A DNA stretch of 46,604 nucleotides, taken from assembly GCA_045863035.1 (NCBI GenBank), contig BTUV01000014.1, positions 1 to 46,604 of the forward strand, read 5' to 3'. The position numbers and the translations under genes were made by a program. The notes below the pieces were generated by a model, which was not told the origin of the DNA, did no database searches, and saw nothing but the letters and a program-made list of their open reading frames with translations. The stretch is from H2-BAC3 sp045863035. Lineage in GTDB: Bacteria > Bacteroidota > Ignavibacteria > Ignavibacteriales > Ignavibacteriaceae. Below are positions 26,968 to 36,341 of this stretch, in pieces (positions within the stretch are counted from its first letter, which is position 1; the number at the start of each line of letters is the position of its first letter).

Positions 26968-27960
26968 CTATCCGCATTTGTAAAGTGATGCACCCCAGGT
27001 CCAGCCTGATCCGACCGCGGCAAAAAGGATCAGTTTCCCGGGTGTTAATAAACCTGCTTTATATACTTCATCAAGAAGAATAGGGATTGTACCTCCGGAT
27101 GTATTGGCATACTTGTCCATATTCGTTTTAACTTTTTCAAAAGGAAGTCCAATAACTTCCGCTGTTTTTTGTAATATTTTGATACTCGGTTGATGTGGAA
27201 TCAAGTAGTCAACATCTGAAATGTCTAAACCACAGTCTTCCAATACTTGATTAATTGCCTGAGGAAGCACAACGGTTCCAGTTTGGTAAACAGCCTTTCC
27301 ATTCATTTGAAAATATCGTAAATTATTTTTTAAACTTTCCTCCGAAATCGGGTGCTCCGATCCACCTCCCGGAATAGTGAAATTCATTTTCCCTCTCCCA
27401 TCCGAAAATAGTCTGAATGCGAGGAACCCCGAATTGACATTTGAATGACTTAAAACAGCAGCTCCGGCTCCATCTCCAAAGAAAACGGCATCTCGCCTGG
27501 ACCAATCGGTAATCTTTGAAAAAGTATCCGCTCCGATCACAAGGACGTTATCGTAAACACCTGATGCGATAAATTGCGAAGCGGTTGACATCGCAAAAAG
27601 GAAACCTGAACAGACTGCCGCCAAATCAAAACAAACAGCATTATATGCCTTCATCTTATCCTGGACTATACAAGCGGTTGAAGGTGCCAATCTATCAGGA
27701 GTTGAAGTTGCTACGATGATGAGGTCAATATCGTCAACGGTTAACCTTGCTGATTCAACTGCCAATAGCCCTGCCCTATATGCCAAATCACTCGTGGCTT
27801 CGTCCGATGCTGCTACCCTCCTTTCTTTGATACCAAGGTTTTCGAATATCCATTCTGATTTAGTATCAAGAATGGTTTCCAGATATTCATTGGTGTATAT
27901 TTTTTCAGGCACATAAGACCCTGTACCTAATATCTTCACATTTCGAACAATTTGTTTCAT
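26968..27960 (-). CDS. 3-oxoacyl-ACP synthase III (KAS III/FabH-like)
   Basis: This 330-residue thiolase-fold enzyme has the full KAS III triad: C117 (DLAAVCSGF), H256 (LIPHQPS) and N286 (YANTSGG). FabH joins an acyl-CoA starter with malonyl-ACP. Inside an O-antigen cluster, next to an FabG-like SDR and a sugar acyltransferase, it is more likely to make a short acyl group for sugar decoration than to start membrane lipid synthesis. The C-terminal GSGWTWGASLY is typical of the family. It lies 16 bp downstream of the PIG-L gene on the same strand. Confidence 0.9.
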   Translation of the reverse strand: MKQIVRNVKILGTGSYVPEKIYTNEYLETILDTKSEWIFENLGIKERRVAASDEATSDLAYRAGLLAVESARLTVDDIDLIIVATSTPDRLAPSTACIVQDKMKAYNAVCFDLAAVCSGFLFAMSTASQFIASGVYDNVLVIGADTFSKITDWSRRDAVFFGDGAGAAVLSHSNVNSGFLAFRLFSDGRGKMNFTIPGGGSEHPISEESLKNNLRYFQMNGKAVYQTGTVVLPQAINQVLEDCGLDISDVDYLIPHQPSIKILQKTAEVIGLPFEKVKTNMDKYANTSGGTIPILLDEVYKAGLLTPGKLILFAAVGSGWTWGASLYKCG

Positions 27961-27976
27961 AATACTTTCCTATTAA

Positions 27977-28612
27977 TTAAATGATCCATCTAATGACTTC
28001 GAATACTTCGGCATATCTCTTACCTATCTGAGTGCCTCTGGTCGTGGCCAAACCCCGAATGAACTCTTCAGAGGAGTAATTCCTTCCAGATTGTGACTTA
28101 TAACATTTCAAAGCCTCAATTTTTTTTATAAGATTAACTTCTTCTAGATTAACAAAACATTGGGTTGTAAAATTTAAATTATTCCAAGGTAATTCATAAC
28201 ATAAAATTGATCGATTTTTGAATGCTCTCAATCCCTCATGGGCAATTGTGGTGTGATCTTGGTGAAGATCATTTAAACTTGGCATAAAAATCAGATCAGG
28301 TGATATTTCTTTGTTTATTTTTACCAATTCCTCCAAAATTTCTTGTCTATGTGTAGCAAATCGTCTAACGCGATATCTGAATAACAAAAGATTTTCTGGT
28401 TTAATTCCCAAAACTTTGGTGGCTTTTTTTACTTCAATCTCAAGGATATTCTTCGGGAACGGCTCGGGAACAGATTCCTCCGCAAGTGAAAAAGCCGCAT
28501 AATATACTTCTTTGCCCAGATTAACCAGTTTGTTAATTGTTGCACCACACCCAAATTCACCATCATCTGTGTGAGGTGCTAAAACTACTATCCTATTCGC
28601 AAAATCAAACAT
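27977..28612 (-). CDS. PIG-L-family (LmbE-like) N-deacetylase
   Basis: This 211-residue zinc enzyme has H14-x-D16-D17 (LAPHTDDGEFGCG), the metal site of the family, and a later HQDH motif (NDLHQDHTTIAHEG) giving another ligand. PIG-L proteins remove N-acetyl groups from GlcNAc-type sugars. Its start lies directly after the DUF354 stop, and the KAS III gene follows by 16 bp. In this setting it may expose an amine that is then acylated by the neighbouring acyltransferase. Substrate is inferred. Confidence 0.88.
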   Translation of the reverse strand: MFDFANRIVVLAPHTDDGEFGCGATINKLVNLGKEVYYAAFSLAEESVPEPFPKNILEIEVKKATKVLGIKPENLLLFRYRVRRFATHRQEILEELVKINKEISPDLIFMPSLNDLHQDHTTIAHEGLRAFKNRSILCYELPWNNLNFTTQCFVNLEEVNLIKKIEALKCYKSQSGRNYSSEEFIRGLATTRGTQIGKRYAEVFEVIRWII

Positions 28613-29686
28613 TTATGTTTCCTCCGTAAAATAATATTTCTTTGATTCAATCTCTTTCGCTGAAACACTGGTATTTGAAATGAAATCAGTAAGAAATTTT
28701 GTTATGTCGGTCTTACCTACCATCATTCTTTCAGCTAAACTTCTATAATAATTCTTTTTGGTCTTTGATAATATCGAGACAGCCTGCTCTATCGCCTTAT
28801 CATAATCATCATATATATATAAAATCCCTTCCTCGACGAACTGATCAAACACACCGACTAAAAGCGCAGATGTTGCTATATCAATTGCTGGTGTCCCCAA
28901 TACACATGCCTCGGTTGCCATAGTACCACTTTCACCAAAAAACAATTCTGCATAAAAGAGAACATCATGCATTTTTTCAAATGGTATGTCAATAGAATAT
29001 TTTATCAATTCTTCAGGAAGATTACTTTCAGACGAAATAAAGACACGAACGTGTTCGGATAACCTTCTGATACAATCAACTTTATCGGTATTTTTAAGCC
29101 CTTTCTGCCCAATATCATGACTTGCCTCCCAAGTGACAAAACGAACCAAAACAAACTTCTCTGCCTCAGATATCCCTAATACTTTATAAATGGATATATC
29201 TGGTATATAATATCTCGGGTGAAGATAAGCATAATCCATTGAGCCAACAAATCTCAAGTGCTTCTTCCCAAAATCTTTTCTATAATCCACAGGTGTAAAT
29301 ATATTTGTTGAAAATGGAACATACAGCATCTGCTCAAAAACAGCATGCTCGGTATCGTCAAAGCAATAATGTGGTTTCCCTAAAACAAATGCACAAATTG
29401 CTGCATAAGAGGAAGAAAAGCTCAGGTAACAACTCGGCTTATATTTAATCGATACCTTAAATAGTATATATAGTGCTTTAGGAAGGTAAAATAATTTTGA
29501 GACAATATCTGACCCACCTGTACCTCGTGAAATATATGGGAACCCATAATATTCCAATAAATAATGAATTCCTTTTCTGTCCCGTGCTGTTATAACAAAA
29601 TTATGCCCCTTAGATTGAAGAATGCTTATTGAATTTTTGAAGTAATGCACATGTGCAGGGTGCCCGATATCAATTAATATCGTCAT
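28613..29686 (-). CDS. DUF354 family protein, glycosyltransferase-like
   Basis: This 357-residue protein has the DUF354 start (ILIDIGHPAHVHYFKN) and a GT-B-like layout: an N-terminal Rossmann-type domain and a C-terminal domain with FFGESGTMATEA (about 255-266) and LGTPAI, which resemble the UDP-binding region of GT-B and WecB-type enzymes. DUF354 members are common in surface-polysaccharide clusters, often with amidotransferase genes. The start overlaps the HisF2 gene by 4 bp. Whether it transfers a sugar or acts on a nucleotide sugar is open. Confidence 0.8.
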   Translation of the reverse strand: MTILIDIGHPAHVHYFKNSISILQSKGHNFVITARDRKGIHYLLEYYGFPYISRGTGGSDIVSKLFYLPKALYILFKVSIKYKPSCYLSFSSSYAAICAFVLGKPHYCFDDTEHAVFEQMLYVPFSTNIFTPVDYRKDFGKKHLRFVGSMDYAYLHPRYYIPDISIYKVLGISEAEKFVLVRFVTWEASHDIGQKGLKNTDKVDCIRRLSEHVRVFISSESNLPEELIKYSIDIPFEKMHDVLFYAELFFGESGTMATEACVLGTPAIDIATSALLVGVFDQFVEEGILYIYDDYDKAIEQAVSILSKTKKNYYRSLAERMMVGKTDITKFLTDFISNTSVSAKEIESKKYYFTEET

Positions 29687-30444
29687 AAAAACATACCTTT
29701 GAGCTCTTCAGGGGAAGGGAAACTAATTAAAACAGCTCTTCTGGCCCCATGATATACAAACATACTTCCAGCAGCTACCGCTGATGCTCCCCCTTCAGAG
29801 ACTACCAAACGAAAATCATCATATGAACCTGCTCCGCCAGTTGCAACAATCGGTATCGAAGTTCTACTAGTCACAAGCTTTACCAAATCTAGATCATAAC
29901 CCTCCATCGTACCATCCCTGTCAATTGAATTCAATATAATCTCACCAGCACCAGAACCTTCAAGTTCCAAACAAATATTGAGGGGATCCAGATTAGTTTT
30001 ATGACTTCCTGCATGAGTAAAGACCTTATAACTTCCGAAAATGTTTTTTTTTACATCAACAGACACAACAATGGTTGATGTACCAAATTCTTCTGATGCT
30101 TGTTTAACGAAGTCAGTGTTCATTATCGCAGCAGAATTAATAACAACTTTTTCAGCACCATACTTCAAAGCATCTCTTATATTCTCCATTGACTTAATCC
30201 CTCCTCCGTAGGCAAAAGGCATGTTACTCTCATCAGCAATTTTTTGAATTAACTCATGATTTGGTGGACGACCCTCCTTTGAAGCGAGGATATCCAAAAA
30301 GACAAGCTCATCAGCCTTTTTATCATTAAAAATCTTAACTGCATTTATGGGGTCGCCGATATATCTGTGATCTTTAAATTTAATAGATTTAACCAAACCC
30401 AAATTTTTAAGCAACAATACCGGAATCACTCTAGGTCTGAACAT
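29683..30444 (-). CDS. HisF2/AglZ/WbuZ-type acetamidino modification protein
   Basis: This 253-residue (beta/alpha)8 protein is a HisF paralogue that works with a HisH-like glutaminase and a WbpG-type amidotransferase, guiding ammonia to a sugar acetamido group. The N-terminus RPRVIPVLLLKN differs from histidine-pathway HisF, where IPCLDV carries the catalytic Asp11; here Leu takes that place, while the second Asp (VSVDVKKN) is kept. It begins directly after hisH. Loss of Asp11 and the cluster setting argue against a role in histidine synthesis. Confidence 0.9.
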   Translation of the reverse strand: MFRPRVIPVLLLKNLGLVKSIKFKDHRYIGDPINAVKIFNDKKADELVFLDILASKEGRPPNHELIQKIADESNMPFAYGGGIKSMENIRDALKYGAEKVVINSAAIMNTDFVKQASEEFGTSTIVVSVDVKKNIFGSYKVFTHAGSHKTNLDPLNICLELEGSGAGEIILNSIDRDGTMEGYDLDLVKLVTSRTSIPIVATGGAGSYDDFRLVVSEGGASAVAAGSMFVYHGARRAVLISFPSPEELKGMFL

Positions 30445-31056
30445 CTACAACTCACAAAAATTTTTCATCAATTTTTCACCCCAATCGTGACTTTTCTCAG
30501 GATGGAACTGAACGCCGATGATGTTGCCTTCTGCAATAATAGAAGAGAATTCCAAACCATAGCTTGTTTGGGCAATCTCATTAAGTTCGAAATCGCATTT
30601 GACATAATATGAATGGACAAAGTAAAACAGTTCGTTTTCACTTATTCCATCTAGTATCGGGTGACAATTTTTTATCATTATATTATTCCAACCAATATGG
30701 GGTACCTTCATTTTATTGCTTGAAAAATTAAATTTTCTTGTCTGTGCACCTATCAAACCTAACCCTTTTACTGAACCTTCCTCAGAAAAGTTGGTTAACA
30801 TTTGCATTCCTAAACATATTCCAAGAATTGGACATTTTTTCACAACAGCCATTTCTAAGATAGTTTCAACGAGTCCAAGTTTAAACAAATTCTCCATACC
30901 TCTTCCAAAATGTCCCACTCCAGGCAATAATAATTTATCACATTTAGTTATCTCTTGGGGATCAGATGAGACAATTGGTTTATAGTTAAGTCTGGTCAAT
31001 TTTTTAACAACAGACCTTAAATTTCCCATCCCGAAGTCAACTATAGCTATTTTCAT
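30445..31056 (-). CDS. HisH-like glutamine amidotransferase subunit
   Basis: This 203-residue class I glutaminase has the catalytic triad C81 (LGICLGMQM), H185 and E187 (VQFHPEKSHDWG). It releases ammonia from glutamine for the HisF2/amidotransferase complex. Its start overlaps the stop of amidotransferase copy 2 by 4 bp and the HisF2 gene follows directly, so the three are translated together. No other his genes are in the window. It is the only glutaminase available for three amidotransferases. Confidence 0.93.
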   Translation of the reverse strand: MKIAIVDFGMGNLRSVVKKLTRLNYKPIVSSDPQEITKCDKLLLPGVGHFGRGMENLFKLGLVETILEMAVVKKCPILGICLGMQMLTNFSEEGSVKGLGLIGAQTRKFNFSSNKMKVPHIGWNNIMIKNCHPILDGISENELFYFVHSYYVKCDFELNEIAQTSYGLEFSSIIAEGNIIGVQFHPEKSHDWGEKLMKNFCEL

Positions 31057-32222
31057 AGCTTACCTTTAATTTTATTTTCTCGCTCTTCCATTTCGAAAAA
31101 CAATTTTGGTTTTGTCGGTATTACTGTTGATAGAATTGGCCATACATATTTATACAAATTAACAATTGAATTATAATAAGAAGGATAGTCATAAAAGAAT
31201 TTGTTTTCCGATTTCCATATCTTTTCAAATTCTGATTTTGGTAACGATAATTTATTCAAAATATACTCGAGATCCTTTTCTACATCTTCTTTTTTATATG
31301 GAGTATTAGATATCTTAATAATCGCTTCATCACGACTAATTTTACCACTCATTATTTGGGCAGAGTAGGTAATCATTCTCTTGTCGATCCCAAATTTCTC
31401 GTACATCCAATATCCAATGGCAAACTTTGTAAAAAGATTTTCATGGTGATGCTCCCCATAATACCTCCACCCGAATTCACTAATGAGAAACTGTTGTGCA
31501 TCTTGCTTATTGTATTCGATATAATTAAAAGGGGAATGTAATTTGATACCCCTAATAAACCCCAAATAGTAAAATTGCGCTATAGTCAATATTGGATAAG
31601 AGTTCAATTTAATCTTACCATATTTTTTATGAATTGACTTCAATTGTTTTGGGTCTGAGTAAGTCCACTCCATCGGTTGTTTTCCCTCTGATCGAAAATC
31701 ATTTCCAACAAAGATAAATTTAACATTATACTTGTTGGCAAGTTTGTAAAGTATCGACTGAATAGCAATATCAGTCGGTGCATCTATCCAGGGCAATGAG
31801 GCTTTCATGTAACAACGAAGGAGATCTTTTATCTCTTCATAATCGATTACATAGGTCTCCAAATCGATGTCCAAAGCATCCGTCATTACCTTGATGTTGG
31901 CTACCGCAATTTCTGAACTCCAACCGTTATCAAGATTCACAGCAAGAGGACGTAGACCTTCTTCCTTTAATAAGTACAGCAAATACGAACTGTCTGTCCC
32001 ACCACTAATTCCGACAACACAATCGTATTTTTTATTTTTCCCGTTTTTTTTTACTGTTTCAACAATTGTTTTCCAACGATTCAGTCCCTCGCTTCCTCTT
32101 GGGAAAGCCGTCATCAACTGTGTTTGTATGTTGAAGTAGTTAGATTGCCCATTTTCATCAAACACGATACCTGGAACAGTCGTATCCCAGAGTCCAATTT
32201 TACATCTCTGATTGTGTGGCAT
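31053..32222 (-). CDS. N-acetyl sugar amidotransferase, copy 2, with an altered zinc site
   Basis: This 389-residue WbpG-family PP-loop ATPase has SGGTDSS (73-79), YYGEHHHENLFTKF and GIDKRM as in its relatives. Of the four N-terminal cysteines found in copies 1 and 3 only C7 remains: RCKIGLWDTT replaces CxxC, and GQSNYF replaces GVCNYC. The zinc ribbon is therefore missing or changed. It is coupled to hisH by a 4-bp overlap, so it is probably the partner for which the HisH/HisF2 pair came. It starts after a 504-bp non-coding AT-rich gap that may hold the promoter of this sub-operon. Confidence 0.9.
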   Translation of the reverse strand: MPHNQRCKIGLWDTTVPGIVFDENGQSNYFNIQTQLMTAFPRGSEGLNRWKTIVETVKKNGKNKKYDCVVGISGGTDSSYLLYLLKEEGLRPLAVNLDNGWSSEIAVANIKVMTDALDIDLETYVIDYEEIKDLLRCYMKASLPWIDAPTDIAIQSILYKLANKYNVKFIFVGNDFRSEGKQPMEWTYSDPKQLKSIHKKYGKIKLNSYPILTIAQFYYLGFIRGIKLHSPFNYIEYNKQDAQQFLISEFGWRYYGEHHHENLFTKFAIGYWMYEKFGIDKRMITYSAQIMSGKISRDEAIIKISNTPYKKEDVEKDLEYILNKLSLPKSEFEKIWKSENKFFYDYPSYYNSIVNLYKYVWPILSTVIPTKPKLFFEMEERENKIKGKL

Positions 32223-32726
32223 TTAGCTTCCAATTATTTTGTTAAACTGATTATTGTTAACCATCTAAAGATTGAAATTAAGGAAATAATATAATTATTT
32301 GAACTATATGATCAAGCGCTTATTCTATATTAAAGCGAATAAGAACTATTGCACACCCTTAAAAAGTGAGATACCTTAACAAATCCATTAAAATACAATT
32401 AGCTCTTATATAAAGCTTGTTTGAATGGCGCATTTCTTCGGATTGTATGGAATCTAACAGATTTGATAGAATAAAACCATGACCAAATATAATATTAACT
32501 GATAAGATTATCATCAAACAGTCTCAGAGGATATTAAGTGGGAGAATATTCATATGATGAATCTCTATATATTTGAATTAAACTGACAATCACGAAATTA
32601 AATTAAAATTTGGTTGGATGAAAAGTTTAATTTTTATATACAGCTTAATAATTTTAATCAGATAAATATCAACCTAATTTTTTTATCATTCCCAAGCATA
32701 TTAGAGATTAGCATACTTTTTCACCG
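32223..32726. other. AT-rich intergenic gap, no gene seen
   Basis: These 504 bases separate two head-to-tail amidotransferase genes. I see no open frame with natural composition, no heptamer array and no clear terminator. It may contain the end of one transcription unit and the promoter of the next. Confidence 0.5.
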
Positions 32727-33851
32727 TCAATCATTTCCTTGTTTTGCGACAACGATTCGTTTAATTGATTTTAGAAAGTTGTTCATTCTCTGTCCGTTGG
32801 GGTAATATAAGTGGCTAACAGCCGGTTCAGACATATATTTATCAAAATCGGATCTCTTAAGCCCTAGCTTTTTTACAACATACTCAATCTCAGATTCACA
32901 TTCATCCATTGAATTATAAATGGGTTTCAATATTTCTTCTAGCCCTTGTTCTCTAGTCATTTGGGATGAGCAAATTAGATTTGAAATGTGTGCTTTTCTT
33001 TTATCGATACCAAATTTCTTTGGGAGGATGTAAGACTGATAAAACTTTGTGAAAATTGATTCATGGTGTTTCCCGCCATAACTTTGCCAACCTAACTCAT
33101 CGATAAGTTCCTCTATTACTTTTTGCTTATTATACTCCACATAATTTAGTAGTCTAAAAGTTTTATATTTAAATTCACCTAAAATCTTTGTTATCAAGCT
33201 ATACGTTGGGTATGTTTTTAACTCTTTTTGGCCGAACAATGAATGAATAGCCAATATATTCTTTCTATCCCATTTTGCATATGACCAATTCGCTGGCATT
33301 ATACCTTCGGTAACTAAATTATATCCACTGATAAAATAATCGACCTTTTCTTTTCGTGCCATATGATACATGATAGCGGAAATGGCATGATCCGTTAGCA
33401 GTTCAATATCCACCACACCCGCTTTGAGAAATGCAACTTGCAAATCTTTGAATTCTTCCCAATCTATAACATGCGTATGCAGGTCTAATCCAAGTTTTTC
33501 AACTATGTTTTTAATGTTTTTTACAGATATTTCACTATTCCATCCATTATCTAAATGTACTGCAAGTGCCCTTAATCCTAATCTCTTTGTTAGAAGAGCA
33601 ACATATGAACTATCCACCCCACCGCTTAATCCTATTATACAATCATAATTTTTACCTCTCCCTTTCTTTTTCATAGCATCTACTATCCGATTTAGTTCAA
33701 ATTCTCTGGGGACAGTGTTTAATAATTCTTTGCCGGCCTGTTCACGATATGTAAGACAGTAATTACAGACCCCATCATCATTAAACAAAATATCACTGAT
33801 TTCGGAATCCAAAATACAGTTAGTACAAATTTGCTTCACTTCAGTTTTCAT
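32727..33851 (-). CDS. N-acetyl sugar amidotransferase (WbpG/PseA family), copy 3
   Basis: This 374-residue PP-loop enzyme keeps both zinc pairs (C9/C12 and C29/C32) and SGGVDSS (76-82). SYGGKHHESIFTKFYQSYILPKKFGIDKRK is shared in pattern with copy 1. Differences from copies 1 and 2 in the substrate-facing middle part (ITEGIMPANWSY against TEGTSPISWTY and SEGKQPMEWTY types) suggest a different sugar. It lies 9 bp after the GT4 gene and ends the upstream sub-operon. It has no HisH/HisF2 pair of its own. Confidence 0.9.
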   Translation of the reverse strand: MKTEVKQICTNCILDSEISDILFNDDGVCNYCLTYREQAGKELLNTVPREFELNRIVDAMKKKGRGKNYDCIIGLSGGVDSSYVALLTKRLGLRALAVHLDNGWNSEISVKNIKNIVEKLGLDLHTHVIDWEEFKDLQVAFLKAGVVDIELLTDHAISAIMYHMARKEKVDYFISGYNLVTEGIMPANWSYAKWDRKNILAIHSLFGQKELKTYPTYSLITKILGEFKYKTFRLLNYVEYNKQKVIEELIDELGWQSYGGKHHESIFTKFYQSYILPKKFGIDKRKAHISNLICSSQMTREQGLEEILKPIYNSMDECESEIEYVVKKLGLKRSDFDKYMSEPAVSHLYYPNGQRMNNFLKSIKRIVVAKQGND

Positions 33852-33860
33852 TAATTTTCT

Positions 33861-35000
33861 TTATGATGAGGTTAGACTTTTAATTCCAATGAGGAATTTT
33901 TGCTTTGTGGATTCGGAAGATAACTCAAATGCGTATTTATGAGATTGGTATTTGTAATACATTATTTTCTCATCAGTAAGTTCATTTAACTTATTAGCCA
34001 TACTCCGTGGAGAGAAGTCGGATGAGACAACTCCCAAATCATACATTTCGGTGATACGCTTCATTTCAACCAATGGACCCATTGCCAACACCAGACGGGC
34101 TTGAATAAACTGAAAAAATTTATTACCCAACCCAAAATTCAAATTAATGTTTACCGGAGGTACAAGTGTTATGCCAATATCAAAATTATTTGTGAAAGGA
34201 ACAATTTTATGAAATGGTACTGGTTCGGGAAAAAATACCCTTGGATTATTTTTTGCACTTTCTCTAAGTTCGTTAAGATAAGTCAATCCATCAGAATCTG
34301 GACAAACTAATTGGATATATAATTCAAATCTTTGATCAATATATTTCATCATTTCAATCATAAGCTCAAGGTTTCGTGAGCGGCTAGCTATTCCATGATG
34401 AATTATTTTAATCCTTTTTGAATCCAAAACTTTAGGAGAAAGGTTAAAAAAATCTTCTCTATTTTCTATAATAAGAGATGAGGTATTAAATACAGATTTG
34501 TATTGCATGCCTATCCCATCCGAAACAGTGATGATCAGATCCGTCTTTGGCAGATATGTTTCACACAAGTACGTAAAAAACTTTTTGTGAAACAGCCTGA
34601 ATAATAATTTATCATCATAATTACCCGGATAATATTCATGTGCATCTAAAATTACTTTATTTTCGCCCTTCAGTTCCATTGCGAGTGGTAAGAAATTGAT
34701 ACCGTGAGCGATAATTAAATCAAATGTTTCACCTATTTCTTTCAGTTTCGTTAAGTGCTTCCTTCTGTGCATGTCCCAAACAGCTAGCTTCTGAAGCCCT
34801 AACAGCATTAAAAACAAACCATAAAGCTTTAAAAATATATTTTTTGAGTCAAGTTGTATGAAAGTCTTTTCAAATCCAGATTTATTTTTACCACTACTGT
34901 ATACATCGTATTCCTCACTTAGCCACTTAATTTGCCGTAATGGTCTTGCATCAATAGATAAATCAGTCTGTGATAAAATTAATACTTTTTTCTTTTGCAA
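33861..35000 (-). CDS. Glycosyltransferase, GT-B fold (GT4-like)
   Basis: This 379-residue protein starts with VLILSQTDLSIDARPLRQ, a usual opening of GT4-type transferases in polysaccharide clusters. A DAHEYYPGNY motif near 118-127 and a C-terminal donor-binding region (NFGLGNKFFQFIQARLVLAMG near 300-320) fit the family, although the canonical E-x7-E is not clear. It would add one sugar from a nucleotide donor at the cytoplasmic face. Spacing to its neighbours is 3 and 9 bp, so it is in the wzx-wzy operon. Donor and linkage are unknown. Confidence 0.82.
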   Translation of the reverse strand: MQKKKVLILSQTDLSIDARPLRQIKWLSEEYDVYSSGKNKSGFEKTFIQLDSKNIFLKLYGLFLMLLGLQKLAVWDMHRRKHLTKLKEIGETFDLIIAHGINFLPLAMELKGENKVILDAHEYYPGNYDDKLLFRLFHKKFFTYLCETYLPKTDLIITVSDGIGMQYKSVFNTSSLIIENREDFFNLSPKVLDSKRIKIIHHGIASRSRNLELMIEMMKYIDQRFELYIQLVCPDSDGLTYLNELRESAKNNPRVFFPEPVPFHKIVPFTNNFDIGITLVPPVNINLNFGLGNKFFQFIQARLVLAMGPLVEMKRITEMYDLGVVSSDFSPRSMANKLNELTDEKIMYYKYQSHKYAFELSSESTKQKFLIGIKSLTSS

Positions 35001-35003
35001 TCT

Positions 35004-36332
35004 TTACCTCACTATAAAATATTTTGTTTTTCCTGCACTAGTCTGTTCAATAGATTCAACATAAGTGAAATCAACATTAGACTCCTTGCCGACTTTTTCA
35101 GCAAAAACTTTTCGAATTTTATTTTCATTTTCAAGTGTATAATTCTTACCTCTCACAATTTTACAATTTAGGTGATCATCAGAAATCTGTTCGATCTGAT
35201 ATGCTTCGACATTTATATTTTGAAAAAGAACCGTAAACCCCGGCCCTGTTAAAACATTACCGTTCTTCAGTCGAATTAGATCGGAACTCCGTCCAATTAC
35301 ATTTCGAAAAATCTGCCCATTGTACTCCGTTTTGTTCTCGTCCAACCCATCTATTTCGTCGCCTAAAGAATAACGAAGAAAAGGAAATACATCATTAAAC
35401 AAATCAGTGCATAAAATTGCACCTGCTCTACTCCCTTTGCCCCCCACTTCAATTTCAATAAAGGAATTATAACCCACTCTGAATTCATCAGGGGAAGTTT
35501 CATATGCTAACACACCACCGTCTCTGGCTCCATAACCGTTAAGAATACGACAGTTAAAGGCTTCAATTATAGTTTTTCTATAATATTCAGTAAGAAGTTC
35601 GGATGTCGGGAAACATGCTTCTATTTTTATAGATATATTGTGCTCTAAGCAAAATTTAGCAACCAGAAATATCGCAGATGCGTATCCATAAATAAATTTG
35701 ATATTCTCGCGAGATATAATTTCTATGATTTCGCGCATTCTTTCATCATTTATTCCCATAACATCTACTGGAATCATTCCTTTAATTCTAGAGTTTAAAA
35801 ATTGAAAGAAATTTTTTTGCTTTTTAGACTTAAGGGACGACGCACCCAATACGAGAGTTGGAGCACCATATTGATATCCAAAAGTCTGCTTGAAAAACAG
35901 ATCAATAGCTTGGATAATACTCTCCGCTTCATACGAAACAAAAAATTGAAGGGGTATTCCTGTAGATCCTCCAGTGGCATTAAAATAGTAATCAACTCTA
36001 TTATCAACATTGTAATTGAAATCTAAGTATTTTTTTACCTCATCCTTTCTCATTATTGGAATTTTTTCTAGGTCCTTCATGCTATATATGTCCGCAGGAT
36101 GAATCTTATTTTTTCGAAATCTCTCATTATGAAATCGAGTTCTGAAATATGCTTTGTGCACAAGAGCTCTTAATTTTTCTTCTTGCCAAGAAGTTACCTC
36201 ACTGGGGGCCCACTTAGACATTTTATCAATTTCCTCTAAATACTTCAAAACTGACATTTTATGATATTTCTCACCCACAAAAAAAACGGGTAATGAAAGA
36301 AATGGTCTATAGAAATATTTATAAAAATTCAT
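35004..36332 (-). CDS. CapK/PaaK-type AMP-forming ligase
   Basis: This 442-residue protein belongs to the phenylacetate-CoA ligase-like (CapK) branch of adenylating enzymes. The phosphate-binding loop is NATGGSTGIPLQ (118-129), NGYGARDGG lies near 275, and GRSSDLIRLKNG near 355-366 begins the small C-terminal domain. CapK proteins are common in capsule loci, and are thought to activate a carboxylic acid for attachment to the polymer. Here it sits between Wzy and a GT4. It might supply an acyl or amino-acid substituent; the substrate cannot be predicted. Confidence 0.85.
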   Translation of the reverse strand: MNFYKYFYRPFLSLPVFFVGEKYHKMSVLKYLEEIDKMSKWAPSEVTSWQEEKLRALVHKAYFRTRFHNERFRKNKIHPADIYSMKDLEKIPIMRKDEVKKYLDFNYNVDNRVDYYFNATGGSTGIPLQFFVSYEAESIIQAIDLFFKQTFGYQYGAPTLVLGASSLKSKKQKNFFQFLNSRIKGMIPVDVMGINDERMREIIEIISRENIKFIYGYASAIFLVAKFCLEHNISIKIEACFPTSELLTEYYRKTIIEAFNCRILNGYGARDGGVLAYETSPDEFRVGYNSFIEIEVGGKGSRAGAILCTDLFNDVFPFLRYSLGDEIDGLDENKTEYNGQIFRNVIGRSSDLIRLKNGNVLTGPGFTVLFQNINVEAYQIEQISDDHLNCKIVRGKNYTLENENKIRKVFAEKVGKESNVDFTYVESIEQTSAGKTKYFIVR

Positions 36333-36341
36333 TTCGCCTTG

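Noticed and set aside
29683..31056. Histidine biosynthesis (hisH-hisF)
   Set aside because: The HisF-like protein lacks the catalytic Asp11, no other his genes are near, and the genes are coupled to a WbpG-type amidotransferase.
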